A DNA stretch of 64,000 nt from contig NZ_JAUTAZ010000001.1 in assembly GCF_030818905.1 (NCBI RefSeq), positions 1,426,001-1,490,000 of the forward strand. The letters are read 5' to 3'. The position numbers were made by a program, and so were the translations under genes. Below, piece by piece: positions 26,419 through 34,644 of the stretch. Below the pieces are notes generated by a model. It searched no databases and was not told the origin of the DNA. It saw only the letters and a program-made list of their open reading frames with translations. The DNA comes from Microbacterium sp. SORGH_AS_0888 (GTDB lineage: Bacteria > Actinomycetota > Actinomycetes > Actinomycetales > Microbacteriaceae). The first letter of the stretch is position 1; each line of letters opens with the position of its first letter.

Positions 26419-27927
26419 ATGATCGTTCTCGGAGTCGCGCTGACCGTGCTGGTCGTGCTGGTCGTCGGCATCGTCGTCGCCCGCAAGATCGACGGCGACA
26501 GCGCCAACTATCTCGTCGCCGGCCGGCGCCTCGGCGCGCCGCTCGTCGCCGTCTCGCTCACGGCGGCGGCCGTCGACGCCAACGCCACGGTGGGCAACAC
26601 CGACCTCACCTCGCAGTTCGGGTTCTGGTCGGGCGCCTCGCTCGCCATCGGTCTCGCGATCTGCCTGCTCCTGACCGGGCTGTTCCTCGCGAAGCGGATG
26701 AACGGGATGCGCCTGTTCACCCTCGGCGACTTCTTCCGTCTGCGCTACAACCGGCCGGTCGAGGTGCTCGCCTCGATCCTCATGATCGTCTCGTTCACGT
26801 TCCTGCTGGCCGGGAACCTCGTGGCCTGCGGGTTCCTGCTCGAGCGCTTCGCGAACATCCCCTACGCGTGGGGCGTCGTCATCGCCGTGGCGCTCGTGCT
26901 CGCCTACACGATCGCGGGCGGTCTCTTCTCCGACGCCTACACGGCCGCCATCCAGACCACCATCACGGTCATCGCCGCCATCACCCTGCTCGTGTGGGTC
27001 GCGATCAGCTACGGCATCGTCATCCCGGAGGGGATGGGGCCGTTCGACCTCGCACAGCTGAGCGACCCGGCCGCGGGCGCCCCGATCAACTGGGCGACGC
27101 TCATCTCGCTCGCGATCGGCGACATCGTCGCGATCGACTTCATGCAGCGGGTCTTCGGCGCGAGGAGCCCGAAGGTCGCCCAGCGCTCCTGCTTCTGGGC
27201 CGCCGGCCTCACCGCGGCGATCGGGAGCACCTTCGCGATCGTCGCCCTGAGCGTCAGCTCGACCCTGGGCCTCAGCGTCGACGACGGGCCGATCCTCTAC
27301 TCGCTGCTCGGCGACTACGCGCCGCCTCTCATCGCGATCCTCGTGCTGTCGGGCATCGTCGCCGCGTCCTTCTCGACCGCGTCCGGCGCGATGCTCGCGA
27401 CCTCGGCGGTCGCGGTGCGCAACATCTTCGCGGTGCGCCGCCACACCGGCACCGACCCCGACCCGCTGCTGCGATGGACGCGGGTCGCCATGGTGCCGTT
27501 CGTCGTCGCCGGGTCGTTCCTCGCGATCCAGGTGAGCCAGACCGGCATCCTGCTGACCCTCGCCTTCGACCTCATGCTCGCGTGCCTCGCGGCGCCGTTC
27601 CTCATCGGGGTGTTCTGGAAGCGGCCCGGCGTCGTGGCCGCCCTCAGCGCGATCGCGGTCGGATTCGTCGTGCGGATGGTCTTCCTCGCCCTGACCCCGA
27701 CCCTCTACGGCCTGCCGAACGACATCCTCTACGTCCCGAACGACCTCGTGGGAGCGGAGTTCGACGGCTGGGCGACCCTGGTCGCCGCGGTCATCGGCTT
27801 CGGCGTGTACGTCGCGGTGGCCATCGTCTCCCCGCGCCGCTCGACCGAGGCCGACGCCGAGGCGGCGATGCTCGCCGAGCTCGCCGCGGAGCGCGCCGAC
27901 GCCGAGCCCGTCGCCGAGCCGGCGTGA
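26419..27927 (+). CDS. Sodium:solute symporter family transporter (putative urea or nitrogen-compound uptake)
   Basis: A 502-residue membrane protein with about 13 hydrophobic segments and SSS-family features: an early DGDSANYLVAGRRLG, then NATVGNTDLTSQFGFWSGAS and the ISLAIGDIVAIDFMQRVFGA region. Family members move urea, amino acids, sugars or carboxylates with sodium. The GGGGAGGG sequence precedes the ATG at 26419. Shared AmtR-type control with the urea operon suggests urea or a related compound as substrate. The last 25 residues are acidic and likely cytosolic. Confidence 0.85.
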   Translation: MIVLGVALTVLVVLVVGIVVARKIDGDSANYLVAGRRLGAPLVAVSLTAAAVDANATVGNTDLTSQFGFWSGASLAIGLAICLLLTGLFLAKRMNGMRLFTLGDFFRLRYNRPVEVLASILMIVSFTFLLAGNLVACGFLLERFANIPYAWGVVIAVALVLAYTIAGGLFSDAYTAAIQTTITVIAAITLLVWVAISYGIVIPEGMGPFDLAQLSDPAAGAPINWATLISLAIGDIVAIDFMQRVFGARSPKVAQRSCFWAAGLTAAIGSTFAIVALSVSSTLGLSVDDGPILYSLLGDYAPPLIAILVLSGIVAASFSTASGAMLATSAVAVRNIFAVRRHTGTDPDPLLRWTRVAMVPFVVAGSFLAIQVSQTGILLTLAFDLMLACLAAPFLIGVFWKRPGVVAALSAIAVGFVVRMVFLALTPTLYGLPNDILYVPNDLVGAEFDGWATLVAAVIGFGVYVAVAIVSPRRSTEADAEAAMLAELAAERADAEPVAEPA

Positions 27928-28095
27928 CCGCGGCCGCGGCTCACGGCACGGGTGGCGGGGATGAGCATGCAGTCGGGGGCATACGGGTCGAGCCCGTCGT
28001 CGACCGCACGCCGGCCAGCCATGTCCCCCGCGTCCCTCCCGGTGCCGATCGTCAACGGCGCACGCTGGCTCCACGGCCCTGAGCGACGACGGCGT
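27928..28095. other. Intergenic gap between convergent symporter and phosphotriesterase-like genes
   Basis: These 168 bases hold no recognisable gene or strong hairpin. A minus-strand frame is open here (DDGLDPYAPDCMLIPATRA and neighbours) and could be a decayed C-terminus, but no family was recognised. Confidence 0.3.
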
Positions 28096-29106
28096 CTACG
28101 ACCGACGGTCGAGGAGTCGCGCGGGCTCTGCCACCAGCATCCGCTCGATCCGCTCGGCCGGGACGCCCGCGACCCCCAGCGCGGGGACGATCCGGCGCGC
28201 GAGGTAGTCGTAGCCGTAGCCGCCGTGGCGGCGCAGCTGCATCTTCGTCCACGTCGACTGCCCCAGCACGTGACGCGCCTCGGGGTTGGCCGCCACGAAG
28301 GCGGGGAAGAACGCGAGCCGCTCGCGGTCCGAGGGGTTGTCCATACGACCCTCGTGCACCATCTCGCTGCCGAAGCACATCTCGAGCACCGCGCCGGCGG
28401 CCGCGAGGTCGGCCCAGTAGCCCGCATCCATGTACTCGTCCGCGTTCGTGAACACGACACGGCCGGCCGGAAGCCCCTCGGCGCCCAGGATCTCCAGCAC
28501 CTCGAGTCCGCGGTAGACCTCGTCGTCCAGCCGAACCGACACCGCCGCACCGGTGCGCACGGCGGCGCGACCGGCCGCGCGCAGCTGCTCGCGTTCGCGC
28601 GGGGCCAGCGCGTCCGTGGTCCCCATGATGCCGAGCATCCCCGCGCGGTATGCCGTTCCGGGGACGGCGACGGTGAGGGCGGCGACGAAGTGCTCCTCGA
28701 GGGTCGCCTCATCGAGCTCCGCGATGTGGGCCGGGACGGTGCGCGGGATGTAGGCGCCGTATGCGACGACGATCGTGACGCCGGCGGCCTCCGCGACGGC
28801 CGGCAAGCCCTCGTGGACAGGACCGAGTCCCCAGGAGGAGCACTCGACGAGGGAGCGCTGGCGGGTGGCCCGGAGCGCGGAGAGCTCGGCGACCGCGACG
28901 TCGGGATCGTCGAGGCGGAGGTTGTCCGCGAGGGCCAAAGCGTTCCAGCGGAGGTACCCGGTCGTTTCCGGCGAGACGCGATCGTCCGCGGGCGCCGGCT
29001 GGGCGCCCGGGCGGTGCAGGCGGGACGAGTCGCTGAGCACGTGGTCGTGCATGCAGGTGACCCCGAGCGCCTCGGCGGGGATCTCTCCCCGAACCGTCTC
29101 GATCAC
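28096..29106 (-). CDS. Phosphotriesterase-fold protein with most metal ligands lost
   Basis: A 336-residue TIM-barrel protein of the phosphotriesterase family. The N-terminal HxH is present (MHDH, His20 and His22). The bridging acidic/lysine residue of the family (LGEIG in the homologues at 52-54 kb) is LGIMG here, the two following metal histidines (THxxx, GHxD) are replaced in VSVRLDD and FTNADE, and the C-terminal QD is QS. A canonical binuclear centre therefore cannot form. GTG 29106 has AAGGAGGAGG upstream. It is divergent from the cupin gene across a GGATCC operator and most similar to the gene at 35483. Confidence 0.85.
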   Translation of the reverse strand: MIETVRGEIPAEALGVTCMHDHVLSDSSRLHRPGAQPAPADDRVSPETTGYLRWNALALADNLRLDDPDVAVAELSALRATRQRSLVECSSWGLGPVHEGLPAVAEAAGVTIVVAYGAYIPRTVPAHIAELDEATLEEHFVAALTVAVPGTAYRAGMLGIMGTTDALAPREREQLRAAGRAAVRTGAAVSVRLDDEVYRGLEVLEILGAEGLPAGRVVFTNADEYMDAGYWADLAAAGAVLEMCFGSEMVHEGRMDNPSDRERLAFFPAFVAANPEARHVLGQSTWTKMQLRRHGGYGYDYLARRIVPALGVAGVPAERIERMLVAEPARLLDRRS

Positions 29107-29122
29107 GATGCCTCCTCCTTGC

Positions 29123-29149
29123 GGATCCATTTCTATGGATTTAGGATCC
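29123..29149. promoter_or_regulatory. GGATCC-pair operator, copy 1
   Basis: GGATCC at 29123-29128 and 29144-29149 (21 bp apart) lie between divergent genes. Rightward, TTGCGG (29119-29124) and TAGGAT (29142-29147) are 17 bp apart and could be the promoter of the cupin gene, whose ATG is five bases beyond. The operator overlaps this promoter completely. Confidence 0.8.
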
Positions 29150-29153
29150 AATT

Positions 29154-29513
29154 ATGACTCACGTGATCCGTCCCGCCGACGTGGACGCCGCCGACCTCGA
29201 GGCCAAGCCTCTCGCACCGCCGAGCGCCGAGCCCCTCTCCGGCGAGATCATCGTCCGCGGCAAGGTCGAGTTCGCCAACGACGAGCGCACCATCATCTCC
29301 GGCATCTGGGAGAGCGACCCCGGCACGTCGCGTTGGGAGTTCCTCACGCGCGGCGAGATCGTCCACATCCTGCAGGGAAGGATGACGGTGCAGCGTGACG
29401 GCGAGGATGCGGTGGAGCTCACCGCGGGCAGCGCCGCGTACTTCCCCCTCGGCTGGACCGGCGTCTGGACCGTCGTCGAGCCCGTGCGCAAGCTCTACGT
29501 CGTCTACAAGTGA
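29154..29513 (+). CDS. Cupin-domain protein (Cupin_3, ureidoglycine-aminohydrolase-like)
   Basis: A 119-residue single-domain beta-barrel. FLTRGEIVHILQGRMTVQRDGE and AGSAAYFPLGWTGVWTVVEPVRKLYVVY match small cupins of the DUF861 group, some of which relate to (S)-ureidoglycine aminohydrolase. The usual HxH metal motif is not evident; the equivalent segment is GEIVHIL. There is no room for a ribosome-binding site upstream, so the transcript is probably leaderless. It overlaps the flavin monooxygenase gene by four bases (GTGA). Confidence 0.8.
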   Translation: MTHVIRPADVDAADLEAKPLAPPSAEPLSGEIIVRGKVEFANDERTIISGIWESDPGTSRWEFLTRGEIVHILQGRMTVQRDGEDAVELTAGSAAYFPLGWTGVWTVVEPVRKLYVVYK

Positions 29514-30604
29514 GCGCGGCCGTGACGCGCAACCGGCTGCAGCTGGGCACCTTCGGCACGAACCTCGCCCCCGGGATCACCTTCACCAGCATCCCGGGGG
29601 CGCTGACGACGGACTGGTCGCGGGTGACGGACATCGCCGCCCGCGCGGAGGCCATGGGCTTCGAAGCCATCGTCCCGATCTCCCGATGGAAGGGCTACGG
29701 CGGCGCGCACAACCCGCACTCGGACGCGTACGACACCCTCACCTGGGCCGCCGCTGTGGGTGCCGTCACCCACAGCGCACGGATCTTCGCGACCGTGTCG
29801 ATGCCGGTCGTGCACCCCGTGATGGCCGCGAAGCAGATGGCCACGATCGACCATGTCACCGGCGGCCGCGCCGGCATCAACGTGCTGGCCGGCTGGTACC
29901 GCCCCGAGATGGAGATGTTCGGCGCCGACCTCCTCGCCCACGACCGCCGCTACGACCTCGCCGACGAGTGGATCGAGATCGTCCAGCGCCTGTGGACCGA
30001 GACGGAGGAGTTCGACTTCGAGGGCGAGTTCTTCTCGCTGCGGGGCGCCTTCTCGATGCCGAAGCCCCTCGGGGAGCGGCCCCGGATCATGAACGCCGCG
30101 ATGTCCGGCCGCGGGCTGGAGTTCGCGCTGCAGAACACCGACACGCTCTACGTGAAGCTCAGCGACGACCGGGAGCAGGCGACCGCCCAGGTCGCGAACG
30201 CGAGACGGCAGGCGCGCGAGAGATACGGGCGCGAGCTCGAGGTCTGGACCTTCGGCTATGTCGTGGACGGGCCGACCGAGCAGGACGCACGGGACTTCCT
30301 CCACCACTACGCGCAGGAGCACGGGATGCACGACGCGGCGATCAACGCGCTGCGCATCATGGGGGTCGAGGCCGAGGTCGCCGGCGACAACTCCACGGCG
30401 GCCCGGCGGTTCAGCTGGGTGGCCGGCGACGGCGGCGTGCCGCTCATCGGGACCGCAGCCCAGGTGGCCGACGGCCTGGAGTGGCTCGCCGACGTCGGCA
30501 TCGACGGGTGCCTCCTCGGGTGGCCGCTGTGGGAGGACGGCATGGCCAGGTTCGCCGACGACATCCTGCCGCTGCTCATCGCCCGCGGTCTCCGCACGGC
30601 CTGA
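29510..30604 (+). CDS. LLM-class flavin-dependent monooxygenase (RutA-like)
   Basis: A 364-residue luciferase-like TIM barrel. LQLGTFGTNLAPG at the start, EAMGFEAIVPISRWKGYGG, then KQMATIDHVTGGRAGINVLAGW near residue 115 and GTAAQVADGLEWLADVGIDG near the C-terminus are typical of FMN-dependent alkanesulfonate/pyrimidine monooxygenases. RutA opens the uracil ring, so attack on an N-heterocycle is plausible. No flavin reductase gene is adjacent. GTG 29510 overlaps the cupin stop. Confidence 0.85.
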   Translation: MSAAVTRNRLQLGTFGTNLAPGITFTSIPGALTTDWSRVTDIAARAEAMGFEAIVPISRWKGYGGAHNPHSDAYDTLTWAAAVGAVTHSARIFATVSMPVVHPVMAAKQMATIDHVTGGRAGINVLAGWYRPEMEMFGADLLAHDRRYDLADEWIEIVQRLWTETEEFDFEGEFFSLRGAFSMPKPLGERPRIMNAAMSGRGLEFALQNTDTLYVKLSDDREQATAQVANARRQARERYGRELEVWTFGYVVDGPTEQDARDFLHHYAQEHGMHDAAINALRIMGVEAEVAGDNSTAARRFSWVAGDGGVPLIGTAAQVADGLEWLADVGIDGCLLGWPLWEDGMARFADDILPLLIARGLRTA

Positions 30605-30632
30605 CACCCCCGATCATCCGCCCCCGCTAGCC

Positions 30633-30709
30633 TGCGCATAACTCAGGCAGAACCACCCGCCCCGAGCCAGAACCGGCCCCAGAACCCGAAACTGCCTGAG
30701 TTATGCGCA
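30633..30709. repeat. 77-bp palindromic element, copy A
   Basis: A perfect 18-bp stem (TGCGCATAACTCAGGCAG at 30633-30650, complement at 30692-30709) encloses a 41-base loop. The element starts 29 bases after the monooxygenase stop and is repeated at 30830. The 348-bp gap 30605-30952 contains no gene: only the two copies and a GCGGCG-rich spacer. Confidence 0.75.
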
Positions 30710-30829
30710 CGGCGGCGGAGCAGCAGCGGCGCGGCGGCGACGCCAGAGCAGCGGCGGCGCAGCGGCGACGCCGAGATGGGGACAACGCCGGAGCAGCGGG
30801 CGGCGCCCCGGGTCCCACCCCCGCTAGCC

Positions 30830-30905
30830 TGCGCATAACTCAGGCAGAACCACCCGCCCCGAGCCAGAACCGGCCCCAGAGCCCGAGACCGCCTGAGTTA
30901 TGCGC
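30830..30905. repeat. 76-bp palindromic element, copy B
   Basis: Near-identical to copy A, including the flanking CCCCCGCTAGCC and the loop CAGAACCACCCGCCCCGAGC. Two changes shorten the perfect stem to 15 bp (30831-30845 with 30891-30905). The copies are 197 bp apart in direct orientation between convergent genes, so they can act as paired bidirectional terminators or as a REP-like repeat. Confidence 0.75.
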
Positions 30906-30952
30906 GGTGGCGAGCAGCGGCGACGACGCGGGAGCGGCGGGCGCCGCGCGGG

Positions 30953-31864
30953 TCAGGCGAGGCCGAGGAGACGGGCGGCGTTCTCCCCCAGCAGGAGGTC
31001 GCGCTCGGCGTCCGAGAACCCGGGCAGGGCGTGCACGGCCTCCGCCGTCGTCGCGAAGGTGTACCAGGGGAAGTCGGATCCGGTGACCACGCGCTCCACC
31101 CCGATCGCCCGCACGAGCTCGGCGACCTCGGCGGCCGACGGGCCCGCGGTCGCGCCGATCCAGATCACGATCTCCGACAGGTCGTACATGAGGTTCGGGA
31201 ACGCCTCCGCCACCGCGAGCGTGTCCCGCCACGAGCCGCCGCCGAGGTGGGCGAGCACGAGCTTCAGCTCCGGACGCGCGGCTGCCAGCTCCCCGAAGAC
31301 CGCGGGTGCCGAGAAGCCACGACCGCGGGTGTCGGGGCCGCTGTGGAACACGATGGGGGCGCCCGCCTCGATGCACGCGTCGTAGACCCCCGCGAGCCCC
31401 GGGTCGTCGGGGTAGGTACGGATGCCGATCGGATGCAGCTTCAGTCCCCGCGCGCCCCAGTCGCCGAAAGCCTGGCCCAGGTGCTCGCGCGCGTCGTCCG
31501 AGGTCATGACCGCCGGGTTGGCGCTCACGAACGGCAGGAGCCGCGCATCCGTCGACGCCAGCTCGCAGACCCAGCGGTTGTAGGCGACGAGGTCGTCGCG
31601 GTACTGCGGGTAGACGGGCTCGGCGGGCCAGTGCCGCCGCCCCTCAGGCAGATCCGGGTAGCCAGGGACCTCGTAGCTGCCGAGGACCGTCGCGTAGTCG
31701 ACGTCGGCCGCCGCGAGCATGTCGAGGGCGTCCTCGCGCGATCCTCCGACGCCCGCGAGAGGGATCTCGGCCATCTCGCCGTACTCGACGATGGGGAAGT
31801 TCTCGATCTCGTAGCGTCCGCGCTCCGGGTCGGCGTAGATGTGGACGTGCGTGTCGACCCTCAT
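30953..31864 (-). CDS. Amidohydrolase family 2 (ACMSD-like) metal-dependent hydrolase
   Basis: A 303-residue TIM barrel. All expected metal and catalytic residues are present: DTHVH at the N-terminus, LKLHP, the histidine in FHSGPD, AHLGG and GSDFPW. Relatives decarboxylate or hydrolyse small aromatic or cyclic acids. ATG 31864 overlaps the RidA stop by four bases, so the pair is cotranscribed leftward from operator copy 2. Contrast with the degenerate relative at 34641. Confidence 0.87.
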   Translation of the reverse strand: MRVDTHVHIYADPERGRYEIENFPIVEYGEMAEIPLAGVGGSREDALDMLAAADVDYATVLGSYEVPGYPDLPEGRRHWPAEPVYPQYRDDLVAYNRWVCELASTDARLLPFVSANPAVMTSDDAREHLGQAFGDWGARGLKLHPIGIRTYPDDPGLAGVYDACIEAGAPIVFHSGPDTRGRGFSAPAVFGELAAARPELKLVLAHLGGGSWRDTLAVAEAFPNLMYDLSEIVIWIGATAGPSAAEVAELVRAIGVERVVTGSDFPWYTFATTAEAVHALPGFSDAERDLLLGENAARLLGLA

Positions 31865-32370
31865 TCCGCCCCCTCCGGAGCCGGATGACGGGTCTCGACG
31901 ACCGTCACCATCTCGAACACGTTGTTGCCGGACAGACTCGTGACACCGATGCCGGCGGAGGTCGAACGGCCGATGCGGTCGCCGAAGACCTCGACGAACA
32001 GATCGGCGGCGCCGTTGGTGACGAGGTTCACGTCGGTGAAATGCGGTGCGACGCACACGAAGGTCAGCGTGCGGATGAAGGCGGAGACCTCGTCGAGCGA
32101 GCCGACGGCGTAACGGATGAGCCCGAGCACATTGATCGCCGCGTACCGTGCCGCCTGGTACCCCTCCTCGAGCGTGACCGTCTCCCCGACGCGTCCGGGG
32201 AAGACCTTGTTGCCCTGACGGTCCTCCGGCGTGATGCCGCTGATCGTCAGCGTGCGCCCGAGGTGGTGGAACGCCTTCATCGTCGCGTACCGCTCGCCGT
32301 ACGGCGGGTCGGAGTAGTCCGGGACGGTCAGTCCCAGCTCCTTGACACGCTGCTCCGCGCTCCGGGTCAT
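31861..32370 (-). CDS. RidA/YjgF-family protein lacking the catalytic arginine
   Basis: A 169-residue protein of the YjgF/YER057c/UK114 fold, about half identical by eye to the neighbour at 32437 (PDYSDPPYGERY, LEEGYQAARYAAINVLGLIRYAVGSLD). RidA enzymes hydrolyse reactive enamine/imine intermediates with an arginine aligned to E. coli Arg105. Counting back from the conserved TSLS, that position is Ser here (SAGIGVTSLS) but Arg in the neighbour (RASIGATSLS). It may have lost deaminase activity or act as a partner subunit. Confidence 0.85.
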   Translation of the reverse strand: MTRSAEQRVKELGLTVPDYSDPPYGERYATMKAFHHLGRTLTISGITPEDRQGNKVFPGRVGETVTLEEGYQAARYAAINVLGLIRYAVGSLDEVSAFIRTLTFVCVAPHFTDVNLVTNGAADLFVEVFGDRIGRSTSAGIGVTSLSGNNVFEMVTVVETRHPAPEGAE

Positions 32371-32389
32371 CAGATCTCCTCGTCACAAT

Positions 32390-32416
32390 GGATCCATTTC
32401 TAATAATATAGGATAC
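32390..32416. promoter_or_regulatory. GGATCC-pair operator, copy 2
   Basis: GGATCC at 32390-32395 and a degenerate GGATAC at 32411-32416, again 21 bp apart, sit midway between the divergent RidA genes, 20 bp from each start codon. The spacer is AT-rich (TTTCTAATAATATA). Confidence 0.75.
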
Positions 32417-32436
32417 AACTCGAGGAAAGGTGCCCG

Positions 32437-32937
32437 ATGACATCCGCAGAAGCACGCGTACGTGAGCTCGGACTCGAGATCCCCGACTACAGCGACCCGC
32501 CGTTCGGGATCCGATATGGCCGGATGAAGCCCTTCCACCGCATCGGCGCGCTCGTCGAGCTGGCCGGGCTGACCCCGGAGAACCGCGCGGGCGACCGGCT
32601 CCACCCGGGCGTCGTCGGCGTGGACGTCACGGTCGAGGAGGGCTACGCGGCCGCCCGGCTGACCGCCGTGCACACCCTCGGCATGATCCGCTACGCCGTC
32701 GGGTCGCTCGACAACGTCGTGAGCCTGTCCCGCGCCCTGTGCTTCGTGGTCTGCCCACCCGGCTTCGAGGACCTGCATCTCGTCTCCAACGGCGCGACCG
32801 ACCTGCTCCTGGACGTCTTCGGCGACGAGGCCGGAAGCGTCGGACGCGCCTCGATCGGAGCAACGAGCCTCTCGCGCAACAACTGCTTCGAACTGTGGCT
32901 CAGCCTGGAGTGCGCACCCGACGCCCCGCGCGCATGA
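32437..32937 (+). CDS. RidA/YjgF-family enamine/imine deaminase
   Basis: A 166-residue RidA-fold protein. PDYSDPPFGIRYGRMKPFHRIG, EEGYAAARLTAVHTLGMIRYAVGSLD and RASIGATSLSRNNCFELW match the family, with the expected arginine kept. It probably clears reactive imines or hydrolyses an intermediate of the cluster pathway. GAGGAAAGG precedes the ATG at 32437. It is divergent from its degenerate relative and overlaps the transporter gene by four bases. Confidence 0.87.
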   Translation: MTSAEARVRELGLEIPDYSDPPFGIRYGRMKPFHRIGALVELAGLTPENRAGDRLHPGVVGVDVTVEEGYAAARLTAVHTLGMIRYAVGSLDNVVSLSRALCFVVCPPGFEDLHLVSNGATDLLLDVFGDEAGSVGRASIGATSLSRNNCFELWLSLECAPDAPRA

Positions 32938-34175
32938 ACGGCGAGCGCGACGTCACGCGCACCCTGCCCTTCTGGCTCATCTTCATCGCCTCCGCCCTCG
33001 GCGGCATCACCAACTCGGCCAGCACGCCGATCATCCCGGCGTACGTCGAGGACGTGCTCGGCGGCGGCAGCACCCTCGCGGGGTTCGTCATCGCGATCGC
33101 CGCGGTCTCGTCGATGGTCGCGCAGCCGGCCGCCGGCGCGCTCGCCGACCGGCAGGGGTACCGGGTGGTCGCGGCGACGGCGGGACTCATCGCGGTCATC
33201 GGGATGTCGATCCTCGCGCTCATCCCGACACTGTGGGGCGCGGGTCTCAGCCGCATCCTCTTCGGCCTCGGCAACTCCGCTGCGATGGGTCTCGTCATGA
33301 CCTGGCTCGTGGCGATCACCCCATCCTCCCAGCGCGGCAAGGCACTCAGCTACTTCGGTCTGAGCGTGTGGATCGGGCTCGCCGTCGGACCGCAGGTCGG
33401 CACGGCCGTGGATGCGGTGGGCGGCCCGGTGTGGGTGTTCGCCGTCTGCGCGGCTCTGGAGGTGGCGACCGTCCTGACGATCCTCGCGCTCCCCCGCCCG
33501 CGCATGGCACCGCCCTCCGCGACCACCGGCGCGATCGTGCTCCCCCGCGGTGCGGGCCGTCAGGCCCTCTCCGCCCTCCGCTCGGTCTGGAGCGCCGGCA
33601 TCGTCGCCGCCGCCGCGTGGTCCGGCGAGGGGCTCATGATCGCGTTCCTCATCGTCCACCTCGGGTCGGCCGGCGTGCCGGCGGTCGGCCTCGGCGGCGC
33701 GGCGACGGTCTACGCCGTCTTCGCGGTCAGCGTCGTGGGCGCGCGCCTCGTGCTCGCGCGCCTGCCCGACCGCATCGGACCGCTGCGGGCCACCGCGGTG
33801 TCGCTGTCGGCTCTCACGGTGGGGCTCACGGTCCTCGCCCTCTCGCAGAGCTTCTGGGCGGCCTCGGCGGGCGCCGTCCTCATCGGCGTCGGGTTCTCGC
33901 CGCTCTACCCGTCGCTGACGATGCTCGCCACCCGCGGCCTCACCTCGCAGAACCGGGCGTTCGGGATGGGCCTGTTCTCCAGCTTCACGAGCATCGGCTA
34001 CGGCGGCGGGGCGCTCCTCGGCGGCGCCGTGATCGCGGTCGCCTCGTCGACCTTCGCCTTCCTCATCGTCGCCGCGCTCCAGCTCGTCGCCCTCGCGGTG
34101 CTCGTGGCCTTCACCCGCGACGACAGCCCGCGCGTGCGCGCGGACCGCGACGAGCCGCGCGATCCCGCCGCATGA
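32934..34175 (+). CDS. Major facilitator superfamily transporter
   Basis: A 413-residue membrane protein with 12 predicted transmembrane segments. The MFS motif between TM2 and TM3 reads GALADRQGYR, and a similar VLARLPDRIG follows in the second half. Its substrate is not visible; from context it could import or export a substrate or intermediate of the catabolic cluster. ATG 32934 overlaps the RidA stop (ATGA), and the open frame upstream of it is a shadow of the RidA gene. Confidence 0.88.
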   Translation: MNGERDVTRTLPFWLIFIASALGGITNSASTPIIPAYVEDVLGGGSTLAGFVIAIAAVSSMVAQPAAGALADRQGYRVVAATAGLIAVIGMSILALIPTLWGAGLSRILFGLGNSAAMGLVMTWLVAITPSSQRGKALSYFGLSVWIGLAVGPQVGTAVDAVGGPVWVFAVCAALEVATVLTILALPRPRMAPPSATTGAIVLPRGAGRQALSALRSVWSAGIVAAAAWSGEGLMIAFLIVHLGSAGVPAVGLGGAATVYAVFAVSVVGARLVLARLPDRIGPLRATAVSLSALTVGLTVLALSQSFWAASAGAVLIGVGFSPLYPSLTMLATRGLTSQNRAFGMGLFSSFTSIGYGGGALLGGAVIAVASSTFAFLIVAALQLVALAVLVAFTRDDSPRVRADRDEPRDPAA

Positions 34176-34206
34176 TCCGCGCCGACCGTGGGGACGGACC
34201 GCGCCG

Positions 34207-34644
34207 TCACCAGGTGCGCCGGCGCTTGGCGGGGAGGAGCTCCGCCATCGTGGTGGCGACGATGCGATCGCCCCGGGTGATCCACACCCGGGCGTCGGGC
34301 CAGTGGTCGGACAGCATCTCGGCACACACCCCGCACGGCTCGATGACGTGCCAGGTCCCCCCGGGGTGCCGCAGCACGCTGACGGCGGAGACGACGGGCG
34401 CGGCCGGCAGGTGCGCCGCGGCGTTGCCCGCAGCCACCCCCTCGGCGCAGACCGCGCTCCGGCGTGCGGAGCCGTCCACGTGGACGCCGGTGACGATCGC
34501 GCCGTCGGCGAGCCGGAAGGCCGCGGTCACCTCGTGGCGCCCCTCGCGGTAGACGGCGCCCAGCAGCTCCCGCGCCACGCCCAGGAGCTCGGCGTCGGCG
34601 TCGTCCATCTCCGCCGGGCGCGCCAGCGGCGGCCGATCGGTCAC
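34207..34644 (-). CDS. Cytidine-deaminase-like protein
   Basis: A 145-residue zinc deaminase of the tetrameric cytidine deaminase type: the first zinc ligand and catalytic glutamate in AVCAEGVAAGN (CAE) and the other two cysteines in EPCGVCAEML (PCxxC). It deaminates cytidine, deoxycytidine or, in this setting, an amino-substituted ring. GTG 34644 overlaps the upstream amidohydrolase stop by four bases. Its presence inside the cluster suggests a pathway role rather than simple pyrimidine salvage. Confidence 0.85.
   Translation of the reverse strand: MTDRPPLARPAEMDDADAELLGVARELLGAVYREGRHEVTAAFRLADGAIVTGVHVDGSARRSAVCAEGVAAGNAAAHLPAAPVVSAVSVLRHPGGTWHVIEPCGVCAEMLSDHWPDARVWITRGDRIVATTMAELLPAKRRRTW

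Noticed and set aside
27729..28712. A minus-strand open frame across the gap at 27.9-28.1 kb
   Set aside because: Most of it is a shadow of the phosphotriesterase-like gene and the symporter; only about 50 codons fall in the gap and no family could be recognised.
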